Shown in pieces: positions 13,001 through 24,500 of a DNA stretch of 64,000 bases. A program made the position numbers and the translations under genes. Each line of letters starts with the position of its first letter. The first letter of the stretch is position 1. The notes below the pieces were generated by a model that was given only the letters and a program-made list of their open reading frames with translations, was not told the origin of the DNA and ran no database searches. Source of the stretch: Cymbidium sinense (Eukaryota; Streptophyta; Magnoliopsida; Asparagales; Orchidaceae); the NCBI GenBank assembly GCA_021442155.1, contig CM038214.1, forward strand, positions 22,841,808-22,905,807. The letters are read 5' to 3'.

Positions 13001-16000
13001 CTTTGCAGCTCACAACACAGTCATAATATATCTAGCACAAGTAGCTCTAGGTTTGAAACTAGTAGACCTAGACGATGTTGAGTTAGTTAGGCTCAATCAA
13101 TTTCGTTGATTCTGTGGACAGTGACCCTCCATGTGGTAGGACATACCAAAGTCAGAGTCATAACCTAAAAAAGAGAGGCTTACTCCTGGGAGCCTTAGAT
13201 TCTAAAAAGCTTAGGGAGGTCAATAAATTCACTGGTGGTCCAACAAAGTTACCATGTCTCCATCCAACCGAGAAGTGGATTTCTCTCGATTCTAAGACCA
13301 CTATTCTAGTGGAAGGGGTTCTACTTCTAAGTGGGGCTAATCTGTGACTCATGGGTCACCCTGGGTCTCAGAGCATCTCATATTGTAAGTTGTAGAACTG
13401 ATCGATCTACAACTGGGCCTGGAACCACTCTTGCTTCTTCCTCTGCCTCTGCAACCACTCTTGCTTATGGTAGTGGAAGAATATGTATTTGTTGCCTCTA
13501 CAGCTGGTGGATTGACTGCTTCATATAAACCTAGAGCTTTTACTTATGTTAGTGCTAGTGATGCTACTCTAGCTCATGATCATGAGTAACTTAACCAACT
13601 TTTGGCTCATCCACTAGCTCAACCAAAGAGCTTTACCAAAAGACCTGTTGGATTAACAAGATTAGTCAAAAGAGCTTTCTTGAGTCATGAGCTTTCTGAG
13701 CCAAGTCATCAAAGAAGGAAATTTGTGAGCTTCTTAGTAGGGCTTCATCTCTTTAAGATGAAGCTACCTTAGCCATTGGTCCTAAGTTGGTCATAAACCG
13801 ATAATAATATTTGAGTGATAGTAATTATGAATATGTATAGGATTTGCATGTGTTTATAGCTTAAGTATGTGAAGGTAATGTTTTCTTTTCACCATGCATC
13901 CAACATTCAAATCTCATCCTTCGCTTAATCCTTGTATCGATCCAACCATTCCTGGACTTCTTTAGCCCTTCTACCAAAGCTATCAACATCATTGAACTCA
14001 TTGTACCACTTTATCTTCTGACACTTGTGTGGGCATCTTCACTTCAATCCTATAAATGAACATGGATCTTAAGGGGAAAGGAAGAAAACTAGCTCGTTTA
14101 GAACCTCCATTTTAATTGCATACTTGAGTGAGAAAACTAGGTTGTAGCTTTGGGAATTGGTAAATGACTTTCTTCCTACAAGAAGGATTTTTCTTTCATG
14201 GGATGCTAATCAAAGGAATCATTCCATAGCTTAACCAACTCCTCACTTTTGAAATGAAACAAAATCGAGTAGAATAGAGGCGTGAGTCTTATAGATGATG
14301 GTAGAGCAACATCTTAATCAAATCTAACATAAGGGGATTAACCAGACTGAGAGAGTAGAAAAATAATATTGACCCACAAACCAACATTAGGAACTAAAAA
14401 GGAAGATATTCCTGATTAAGAAAGACTACATAGTCCCCTGAAAGACTATGTAGAATTTGTGAAACCAAGAGTACCATAATGAGTCCTAGTAATTAGAAAA
14501 CACCACTATGAGTGAAAATGCTACTATGTGAAATACAATCCTCACGAACTAGAAAACACAAAATCTCTAGATGTCACACAATCTTCACAAGTAGGAACTT
14601 TTCATCAAGAAATAGCACCATGGTTAGTCCTCCATAAATCGTTAATCTTTCTCTCAATGACCAAGAAGAACACTCACAATCGAGTGTTTTCACACTCAGA
14701 ATGCAGATTGTGTCAATAATCGCAACTGCACCTAGCTTTGCACAACTAATATAATACGCTATAATACACCTTCATACATCCCACACCATTGCTATTTATA
14801 ACAAAATTGTGGCGAGGTATGTATCTGCATGAGAAATTGAAACACGCATCTGAGAAAGAACTATAGGGGTAGGGCCTTTTAGCCCGACCTTAGGAACTAA
14901 AATTGAAATGCTAACAGTGACTTGAAAATACTTGAATCACTTCACTCCACTGAGACAAAGAGATTGCTTGCTTACTTATCTTACTCATAGGCCATAAGAC
15001 TTAGGGTTCTATGTCTTCAAAACTCAAGCATGCACAGTAAACTAAATCCTTGTTTAGGGGAAATAGAAGGTTGTGTTGGCATACTAACAGCTCTCCTAAT
15101 GCATCAAATCTCTACGATGCTAGAAGAGAAACTGTGAGTATCTGCACAAAGTTCCTGTTGATGTAGAATATTTGTATTCACATCTCCTAGAACTTTGAGT
15201 TATAAGACTCACATAGTAGAAAAATTAGAAAGATAGACCTCACAAGTCAGTCACTTTGTGAAGTACATTATGTCATAGTGTTATTCACACAAAAAATAGA
15301 ATGTGTCTCATACACATCAAATAAAAGATAGGTTTGTTGCTTTTGTTCTTTCCTCGAGAGAAAGTATGCTGGACGGGGTCACACTTACCTACTAGTGACT
15401 GAAAAGCAGGTCAAACTATTTCTCAGAATTGAAATGAGAAGATAAATTGTAATATATCAAACTTGAGTCATGCCACCAAAGATTCTAGATGGAATTTATT
15501 GTTCCAACTACAATCTGAAAAGATTTTAAGATTTTCTATAACTTCATTTAGGTAGAGAGTGGGTAGTATAGCTACATAAACAAAGCTTACATTTACACTG
15601 CCTACACGACCATTATCATGTAGTGGTCAAGGGCATCTACTACTAAGAGTACTACTAGCATAGGTTTGCTCCAATGCTAAGAGCATGTGGTAATTGCTAG
15701 CATATCGAGCCTAAGAGCCATGAGGCCCAAGACTGACAACCATGAACAATGCCATAGGACGTTGTCTAACCGACTCAGAGTGATGGATGGATCTTCGATC
15801 CATCTAAGATTATTAGCCTTTGAGATGCCCCAAAAGTTGTTAGAACCAAAAAGATCTCACTTTTAATCTAGAGAACCAGAACAAGCATTCATTTGGGGCA
15901 AGTTAGTGAACGCTTGATAACCACTTTTTCAGCTTGAGCAATATCATCGAAATAAATGCTCAAAATGAGAAGTTCTTTTGGACCACTAATCTCCAAATGT

Positions 16001-18444
16001 ATCAAACTTTGAAGGGACATAGTCTATCTTTCTTAACCATGATGTCATCATATGGCCAAAATGTTTGCTCTTATGATCTTCCTTTATAGAGCTACTGTAG
16101 GATCTTTTGATCAACAACATCCAGATGAAGAAGAGGAGGTTTTCAAGGAGTAGGGTGGCATATAAAATGTTTTCCTTGCTTCTTCTTCTTATAATGCACT
16201 AGTAAGAGAGAGTCCTAATTTGGGTTTTCGTAATGTGATTGAACCTATAAAAATAAAACATGCTTCATTTCTTATAACATGATTTGTATTCTCCTCTCCT
16301 TTCAGTCAAGTATAGCAAGCTCACATCTTCTTTCGATTCTTGACTTATCAAATCAAAGTCGTATTATATACATTATGAAATCAAAGAAATCAATCAGTGA
16401 AATTCTAAAATAATTTCATTGAAGTAGCAAAATACTTTTTCAAAGAGAAAAGATCTAATATCTTTCTAAAATAGACTTATTTCACATTTTTATTTTTCTA
16501 TTTTCAATATAATCTATTTGGTAAACCCATTTATCCTATCCCTTGAGTAATGAGATTGAAAGGATTGGTTTTTACAGGCTCGAGCAATGTGAGAGGAGGT
16601 ATATATCGGCTCAAGCAAAGTGAGAGGAATGAAATAACTATCCTACTTTTTTAAGGAGAGGATCAGGTGATCAAGAATCAATTCAATAATATGTCATGTT
16701 CAAACTAGTAGAATCCATTCTATTGTTAGTAATGATGAAAACCAAGTTGAATGTGATCTCTTGTTGAAGCCAAGAAACGGTTATACAGATCCATAAAATT
16801 AATTTTCTCCAATCTCTTACCTCCATCACTATCTCTTCACTGCATTTCCTTCATTATATGATTAAATGCCTTCTACTAATGCTCATCTCTTGATGATAGA
16901 TGGATCAACCTTCTCAATCAATGGCATAGTCTAAGATTTATGTTGAAATAATCAATTGAGCTACTCCTTGCTTCTCCAATCTTCTCATCTAATGAAGATC
17001 AAATTCCCATTGGCTTATGATTGCCTTTTCCCTAACTCTATAAGTAAGAAATGACCCTGACCTAGCTTACTTAATTGCTTTTTTGTTCCCTGCTTCACCC
17101 ACAAGGAGAGAAACTAGGATGAGTAATATTAGTGGGTGGATTCTTCCTCTTCTCTAGCTATTTCTTTTTCATGGAATAGGGGTTTGGGTGAATAATGTGA
17201 TAACTCATCCATGCAGGTATTCCCTATCTGCTATCATGCCCCTCTAAAGGTTGTGTCAAAGAAAAAAGAGTCTAATATTGTAGAGAAAGAGAGAAATCTA
17301 CTTCTTCGAATTGGACTTGGGCCTCAGGTTGATGAAGGTAAAGATAAAGACATGGTCCTCTTGCTCTTCTCTTATAGCTATGTCTTCAACTACAAGAGCT
17401 ACTGGAGTGAAATTGCATATATATAGAGAATGGAGCTTGCCTATAAGTCATCTCTATGCACACTCACCTGGAAATGGAAGACTGCAAGCCAGAGTCTTAA
17501 AACTAAACTAAGGAAGCGGACCTTGTTCTCTTTCTCATGTTAGACTCATTAATGAAGTCTCAAGTAAGTCAAGTCAACTATTGTCCTTAGAGTTGCGTGG
17601 AACTCAACCCACTCTTTTCATCGCCTCATCTCCTTCTATTTCATGAAGTGGGCTTATACCTAACTCGTGCAAAGATGGACCTTCTCCTTTTGTTATACCG
17701 CATACATGATATGTCACTTTAATTAAACTAGTACTCATTGCTTACTTTGAGGAGTGTGAAATAACTCCCTATCTTCCAAGAACGGATGTAAGAACTACTT
17801 CATTGCTCCTTTCTTCATGTCGATAAGGAACCCTCTTTATTTCCTCTAGGAAAGTGATTTGAGAATATGAATAGATGGGAAACCTCCTATAATTCTAATC
17901 GACAGTCAATTTCTAAGAAGTCCAATTTTGATACTAGTCTCAGGGTCTAAATCCTCTAATATAAGGAAGAAATGCATTCTGATCATTACTTAAATACAGC
18001 TATGATAGTCAACTAGCCTCTACTTATAGAATAACCTATGCCCCTTGACTCTCTTCTTCTCTCCCTAAGGTTTCCTTTATAATGAGTGTAAAAGAATTTC
18101 TTATTGTAAGTAGTAACTATGCCTAAACATGCTAAGGACTACTAATAAGAAAACAATCTAGCTCCTTATCATATATGAAAAATAAATATCTATTCTTGTC
18201 TGGCCAGTAAAAGTAATAAGAGTAGAAAATTGTATGAATAAGGAATCAACCATTCATTGCTATGCACCTTCTCTTATTACTCAGGTAAATCAAAAAATTC
18301 TTCTTATATAAACTATCTTTTTTTATCCCTAAACCAACCCCCCTCTCAAACAAAAAATATTAGTCTTTTAAAAACAAAAAGCCACATGACTGCATTTCAA
18401 GCATTCCCCCTTCCTACACTTTTCTTTTTTACTTTTTTTTTATG
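7073..18444. other. 11 kb without recognisable genes
   Basis: I find no conserved protein, tRNA or rRNA on either strand; the longest open frames are about 60-80 codons. Much of the sequence is rich in AAAGAAAG/CTTTCTTC-type purine or pyrimidine tracts and looks like old intergenic or organelle-derived DNA, but I cannot name a source. Small features are a perfect 8-bp hairpin at 15,786-15,804, a short duplicated phrase near 16,580-16,620 (CTCGAGCAATGTGAGAGG and CTCAAGCAAAGTGAGAGG), and a segment near 16,290 repeated at 49,444. Confidence 0.4.
16289..16400 (+). repeat. Dispersed repeat, copy 1
   Basis: CTCTCCTTTCAGTCAAGTAT and the following AGCAAGCT recur, with few changes, at 49,444 in the same orientation. 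Similarity continues loosely for about 100 bases through a TTGACTTA/GAGTCAAGATAGG region to ACATTATGAAATCAAAGAAA. The nature of the repeat is unknown. Confidence 0.55.
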
Positions 18445-18544
18445 NNNNNNNNNNNNNNNNNNNNNNNNNNNNNNNNNNNNNNNNNNNNNNNNNNNNNNNN
18501 NNNNNNNNNNNNNNNNNNNNNNNNNNNNNNNNNNNNNNNNNNNN
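18445..18544. other. Assembly gap (100 N)
   Basis: Exactly 100 undetermined bases, which is a conventional placeholder, so the true distance may differ. The flanks are a T-rich tract on the left and ordinary AT-rich sequence on the right. Confidence 1.
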
Positions 18545-19079
18545 TAACAATGAGTTCTTTGCTTAATTGTATGTAATTCATTTATAATCTAGGTTGTATA
18601 AGGGTAGAGCTACTACTCAACTTGTTTATGGGTTTATGGTGGTACCACCAATGACCTCTTATTATTTTTGATTAACTTTATAAATTGATTGATGATTTGT
18701 TTAAGCTTGTGCATTAAGTGTCATCCTTTTCCTAGTTTCTTCCTTGCTTTAAGTATGGCTTGGATGTGGATTAAGCTCATAGGAAAAAGTAAATCTTTTA
18801 CCAAATTTAACAATTCAAAACTAAAAATAAAGAACTCATAACCTCACCTAAAGCTTAGGCTAAAAATCAGGATAAAAGAATTAGCAACCCCTTAGCTGGA
18901 TGAGTACTTCTTTTGTAACATCATGCACAAATGCATATTGTGTTCACTCTTGATTAGAGGGATTCCACCTTTGCTAGAAAAACTTGGCTTGACCTTTGAG
19001 AGCCATGGTGGAAATACACCTTCTCTCTTCTTGCTGATTTTGGCCAATAATCTCATTTCTCATGCATTAGGCATATGAA
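18545..19079. other. Unassigned, upstream of LTR-like repeat A
   Basis: No gene is visible. It may be the beginning of the LTR-like repeat that is clearly recognisable from about 19.1 kb, but I could not define a left end. Confidence 0.35.
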
Positions 19080-20048
19080 TCCTATTAGCTTGACTCAAAA
19101 ATAATTGTCCAAAAATTAAAAAAAAATGAAATCTGAATAGCATTAGATTTAGATCATTTGAAGCATACCCTTACATGATCTAGTCTCTTTCGGGTGAGTT
19201 TAAGAACTTAGTCTCTTTCTAAATAAATAACGACTAGCTATCTTGCATAAAGCATATAACTTGTCTATATGAATTTAAAATCATTGGAGGAGTTAGCACC
19301 CCATGGAGTTGTAAGTCCAAACATGGTGTGTTCTCCCTTGTGGAGGCAAACCAACTACCCATTTTGACTTTGATTTAGGTTGTACTTTCATCCCTCACCA
19401 AAGCTCCTTAGATTTAGGTTCTGAGGTTGCTTTTCTCCTTTATGGGCCATAAGCTTAAATACTCACTTCTTAGGCATTTCCTTAATCATGTGTTATTGAA
19501 TCATAAGCCAGAAATTTCTTATGAAAAATTCAACTTAAATAAATTAAATAAATTAAATAAATCTCAAAAATGTAGAGCCCAATCATAGGATAGTTTGAGA
19601 TGCTCATTGGGTTTCCTGGCATCGTGGGTATCTCCTACTTATCTTCTTTTGGCTTCGATAATAACTCCCTCTCTTTGATCAATCCCATTTGATCTTCTAA
19701 AATAAACTAATCGATTGATAGTCTTACCAATTAAAATATTTTGAGACAATGATCATTTACTTTAATTGAGAGTATTCCTAAGGGATCTCATTTCTTAGGA
19801 TGTAATTAACTATGGGGGCTTGCCCTTGTAGGGAACTTAACAAACCTGATTTAAAATAAACCTTACTTTACTTTTCTATGTAAAGTAGAAAAAAAATTTT
19901 TGGTACATATGCAGACCCATTATCCTTAGGAGTCCTTATTGAGGTGATTAGGTCCATTTTAGGGTGATGACTTCTATCTTTTGAGATAATACACCTCTCC
20001 TCAATGCCGTGCCTGATCACCCTCAATAATGACATCTGTGGATCTACA
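19080..20048 (+). repeat. LTR-like repeat A
   Basis: This region is homologous to 29,820-30,710. The last 260 bases align closely: AATTAACTA(C/T)(A/G)GGGGCTTG, AATAAACC, TGGTACAT, GACCCAT, AGGAGTCCTTATT, ATCTTTTGAGAT and GATCT(A/G)CA. The homology stops right after TGGTGTCA, which resembles the TGGTATCA primer-binding site of plant retrotransposons, so GATCTACA would be the 3' end of an LTR. A stem-loop with arms 19,934-19,952 and 20,012-20,031 ends 18 bases before that site. No TG left end was found, so the LTR status rests on the right junction. Confidence 0.6.
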
Positions 20049-20056
20049 TGGTGTCA
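20049..20056 (+). other. Primer-binding-site-like TGGTGTCA, element A
   Basis: TGGTGTCA directly follows the CA end of repeat A, and the same octamer directly follows the CA end of repeat B at 30,711. Plant LTR retrotransposons commonly have TGGTATCAGAGC here, complementary to the initiator tRNA-Met 3' end. Only the first eight bases fit, so the match is partial. Confidence 0.45.
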
Positions 20057-20749
20057 AAAATACATAAAGAAAAAGAAGATGTATATTTACATCCACATTT
20101 TATTTTGCATAGAGTGAAGATGGAAGCATATATTTTATTCTCTAAAAGAAATTTGATGAAATTTTCACCACAAAGCACCAAAAGAAAAGCATGGTTAACA
20201 TGATGGCATTGGAACCACGAGAACCCAGGAGGGAGAAAGATGATGTACGAGATATGTGATTCTCATAGTAGGTTGGACAAAAATCCAGAGTGAGAGAGGG
20301 AAGCTTTTAGAAGAAAACCAAGAGAATGCTTCATGTTTTCTTAGATTCTTTCTATGGGAGTAGCACAAGGATTATCATTCTTTACCCCATGAGAAAGCAC
20401 TAACACCTTCCTTGTTGGAGCTGGGCTTTGCACACTAGGAAAAGGCTTTCGCGATAGAAAACTAACCACTAGTGATGAAGTGAACCCCACGGTGTGATAT
20501 CGAGAGGTCCCTCACAGTTAAGTGCAAGATAATTTCCCTCTTATTAGTAAAGTACCCCTCTTCCTATTTAGGGGGTGTTGACCTCATTTTTGGAATGAGC
20601 TTACAATCCCTCCATCTTATGACACATCTAGTAATTAAGTGGACACTTAACCTAAACCTAAAGGCTTAGAAGAGTTAGCCATAGGAATAGGTCATATCTT
20701 AGGAGTGTTAGGAAAATTTGCATACCCTATAGCTTGAACAAAATCCTGA
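20057..20749. other. Probable internal leader of element A
   Basis: The sequence follows the primer-binding-like site and has no recognisable gag. It may be an untranslated leader of a retroelement. No other feature is seen. Confidence 0.3.
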
Positions 20750-21560
20750 CTTCCTCCTTTCAAGTCAAACTCCAAATCAAATCAACTTCAAATCTCAAAT
20801 CACTTCCAAACTTAATTGAATTTTCTCAAACTTAAATCAATTCCAACTTAATTGATTTTCTCAAACTTAAATTAATTTTAAATGATTGAAATCCATGATT
20901 AAATTCCAAATCACAAAAGAAAAAAAGAAAAAAAAAATTGTTCCTAAGAGACTTTGATTCTATCTTATGGACTTAGCCTAAATCAAATCCAAATCAATTC
21001 AAATTCAAAAGATTTTCACAAAACCCATTTATATTCTCATTTATAATCATAAATAAAAATGAAATATAAATTCAAATATCCAAAACTAAATTCAAAATTC
21101 AAATTCAAATTCAACCAAAATTCGACCTAAGCCTTTCAAGTCAAAATCTTGAACTTAGCCAAATAAAATTCAAATCAAGCCAAACGCTTGATTTTTCTTC
21201 ATGATTCAATCAATACTTCAATCATGAATTCAAATATAAATATAAACTTTAATCATCAAACCAAAACTAAATTCAAAAATAAAATTCAAATCAAACTCAT
21301 TTTCACCCTTTGAACTTGAAATTTTCAAATAAATCAAAACCCATTTGACTCCACATCACTTGCAAATGGATTTATATTTCAATCATAAGTCTATATGTGA
21401 GTCCAATCAAACTTGATTCAAGCTTTGATCAAGTCAATTGACCCACTTAGGCTCACTTGACCCAAAGTGACATAAAGTACCCCTTTTGAGCCAAATTTTA
21501 ATCCTACCCAAATTGTCATTCAAGTTGAAATGAACTGCTTTGCAACTTATCAAAGAGGGG
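20750..21560. repeat. Degenerate TCAAATCAAATTC-type repeat
   Basis: This is a C/A-rich stretch built from variations of short words such as TCAAATTCAAAT and AAACTTAAAT. Its reverse complement contains GGGTCAAGTGAGCCTAAGTG and resembles the TTGATTTGG/AATTTGGTCAA sequence that hosts the LINE at 51.8-62.0 kb (GGGTTAAGTGAGCCAATTGG at 61.38 kb). It is therefore the same repeat class in the opposite orientation, probably a non-coding spacer of an LTR retrotransposon. Confidence 0.6.
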
Positions 21561-24500
21561 CCCATAGCTTAGTGAGTGTGGCTGAAAAACAAAAAGAAGA
21601 AGAAAAAGAAAAATTGGGAACTAGCCACCCATCTAGTGAAGGATCAATAGTTTTGTCCATGGTCATTTAAAGGATTTTATGTTCTTTGCTATGCATCGTT
21701 TCCCTTATGTTTGCTAAGTGTAGGTTCGTTCATCAATACCAGCTTGCCTAGGAAAGTTGGTTTTGAGTCGACCTTCGCCATTTTCTATCTTTCTTGTGGG
21801 GGGCTTGGCAGTTTTGTTCGGACTTCATGTGTGGGGCGATTTGGTCTCCTCTTTGCCTGGGGTCCTCCTTGAAAACATTATATGATGTGTATTTTGCTAT
21901 TGGGATGAAAATAATTGCCTCAACATTAAAGGTTGTATATTTTGTAGGCTATCTGGAATTATGCCCATTGCCTCAATAATATGATTCACTTTTGCATACA
22001 CACCCTCTCAAAAAGGATGCATCAACCCAGCATGCACTACATGTCTAATTTTAGAAAGAAAGTTTTACATTTTTTCTTTTTATTGTAGCTCCTCTACATT
22101 CATTCCTTAAAGAAAGTGATCGATTATCCTATTATTCCTAAGAAAAAGATTTGAAAAAACCTTTTAGTGTTCACCAAAGTTTGAGTCCTTGGCCAGTGCA
22201 TCTCTTCCGAGCAGACTCATTTACATGATCAAAGTCCCTATGAGGTTGCTATCTGATATCCCTTCTTGATCACCTCTCACTCACCCTAATCTGAAGATTG
22301 GAATCACACATCTAACCCCTGGAGAGGCTTCATTTAGGAACTCCTTTTTGGTCCGGTGGGTGCTTGAGATCCTTTTTCATCAAGTCCATCTCTCCTACCA
22401 ACGGTTCCTTGTGGCTCCTCACTTATGCCTTTGACAACCCCATCCATCACCTCAGTGAATTCCAGTGTTCATTTTTTTTCTACTTGAAGTTGATCAAACT
22501 AGTACATACTTTCCACTTTCTAAAAGTTTCAATGATTTGATGTACTATAACACCTTGGCATATGTAAACCAGTCTATAAGGAAGGTGGTTTTCAATCAAG
22601 AATCATGCTTGATCCAGACTTGAAGGAGATCGTACATTCTTCTACCTACGTAATTTGATGAATCAATAAAAAAGCGTTAGTGATCATGAATATCTAACCT
22701 TTTTGGCTTTCTACTTTTAGAGAAGTTGCTAGTGATGACCTCTTCTTATTCCAAGTCCTGACTCATCCGAAGAATGCTATCACCTTCTCTTCGAAAAACA
22801 TAATGTGACTTATTTGGGTGAGGGGGGCTACGATAGGACCGAACGGATGATAGAAAATTGAAGGAATTAGAGGTGTCACTCTCCCAAGAGCACAGCATGG
22901 CATGCACGAAGACAAGGCTTGTGCATCAGGGATGAGATCATAGGGAACTATGTTTATTCTTTGGTTTAGTTCTTCTATTTGAAAAGAAACAATAAAAAAG
23001 TTCAAAACTTCCTAGTTGCACCTTTCTTTCTTCTTGCATTTGCCCAATCAAACTCCTAAATTGGTGAATGCAGAAGTTCCATCGCTATTTTTCTATGCAA
23101 CCTTGATCTCGAGCTTCCATTAGGATCACTTTCATCTAACTTTCCTTCGACCTTTGTGGCTGTTAGTGAAGTGGAAACTAAATTCATAGTAAAATTCTAT
23201 ATCGATTTCAGATAGATCAAGCTTCAGACTAGGAGTTGCCATTGGTGGGATAGATCTCGTTCACTCTTGAGTTGAAATGTATGCTCGATTGTAGCCATCT
23301 TGCTCTGTGGATTGTTAGCCAGTAACTTTTTCTTTGCTATTCACCTTGACTCTCTTATAGAATGGAAGCCTCAAGCCTATTTCTTTCGAGACATGATTGA
23401 AGAAAAGGCTAATGTCCTAACTCTTACAGACCTAATCCTAATACAGTAGCTATGCTATCCATTCTTACCTTAAATGCAATGAAGTTAGCAAACAACTTTC
23501 AAAATCGACTTGAAGATAGGCATTGGATAAGTTCCTAAGGCCCTAGAGTGACCATAAGTATCCAAGAGAGGAGTCACTTTCATTTTGAATGAGAAACCAT
23601 TGGTTGAAAGCTAGAAATAATAAGGATGATCAGATTCATCTTTTATCACAGAACATATTGACTCACCTTAGAAATTTTTCTAAAACAAAATTGGAAGAAA
23701 AGAGATCTTATATGAAATGATCATTGTATAGTGAATAGACCATATTTTCACTAAGAAGGTGATAATTTGATTTTTACAAAAGTGGTTTGTGTTAGACATT
23801 GTTTGGAAGTAATACCTGTTGATTCAAAGCTAAAATCATTTTCGAAGGGTAAAAGCCTTCCATTTGTGCATAAAGATATGGATGCCATTATCGATAAATA
23901 TGTAGTAGTAAAGAGCTTGTATATCCGGTAAAGCATGAAGGAGCAAGGTGAGAATGCAATGGATAGCTTGCTATGGTATAATCCCAAACAAAGGTATTGT
24001 TATTGCCTCGATTCAGTTGATTTGGATGCCTTTTTGAAGGTCAAACCCCCATTTCCTATTTTTTTTATTTCTATTGCTTTTTTTATATTCATATGTGAAT
24101 GCATGAATGAGAGGTTGATGTGCTTGACCCCCGAGGACATGCATTTTATTTTAGTCCAACCCTAGTTAGAATGAACAACAAAGTGAAACATTCAAGAGTC
24201 CCATTGTAGCTACTTACTCACACTTTTGTATGACCATAGACTACTTGACTATAAGTAGAGTTTAAGAGGTATAATGTTCTCACCCAAAAGGTATTTTGGA
24301 GTGAAGTGTGAGAACCGGGACCGAGTAGAGGTGAATAATGAAATCGTGGTTTTAAATGAGAATCCATATATATAAGCCCTTAATGAATAACATCCAAAGC
24401 ATACTTCATTTCATTCCAGTATTTATTGCATTGCTTCTAGCTCAACACTCAACGTCAATGACCATCTTAGAGTAATCTTTCTTAGAAAAAGAGAGAAGCA

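Noticed and set aside
12760..13600. Ser/Thr-rich coding stretch (repeated AACCACTCTTGCTT at 13,419 and 13,454)
   Set aside because: The frame is interrupted on all strands and there is no homology that I can recognise.
12310..15410. Possible terminal inverted repeats: TTTTCAGTCACTAG near 12,325 and its complement-like CTAGTGACTGAAAA near 15,395
   Set aside because: Only about 14 bases match, with no target duplication and no transposase between them; chance is sufficient.
18257..18547. 96-codon open frame
   Set aside because: A third of it is the N gap; the rest has no motif.
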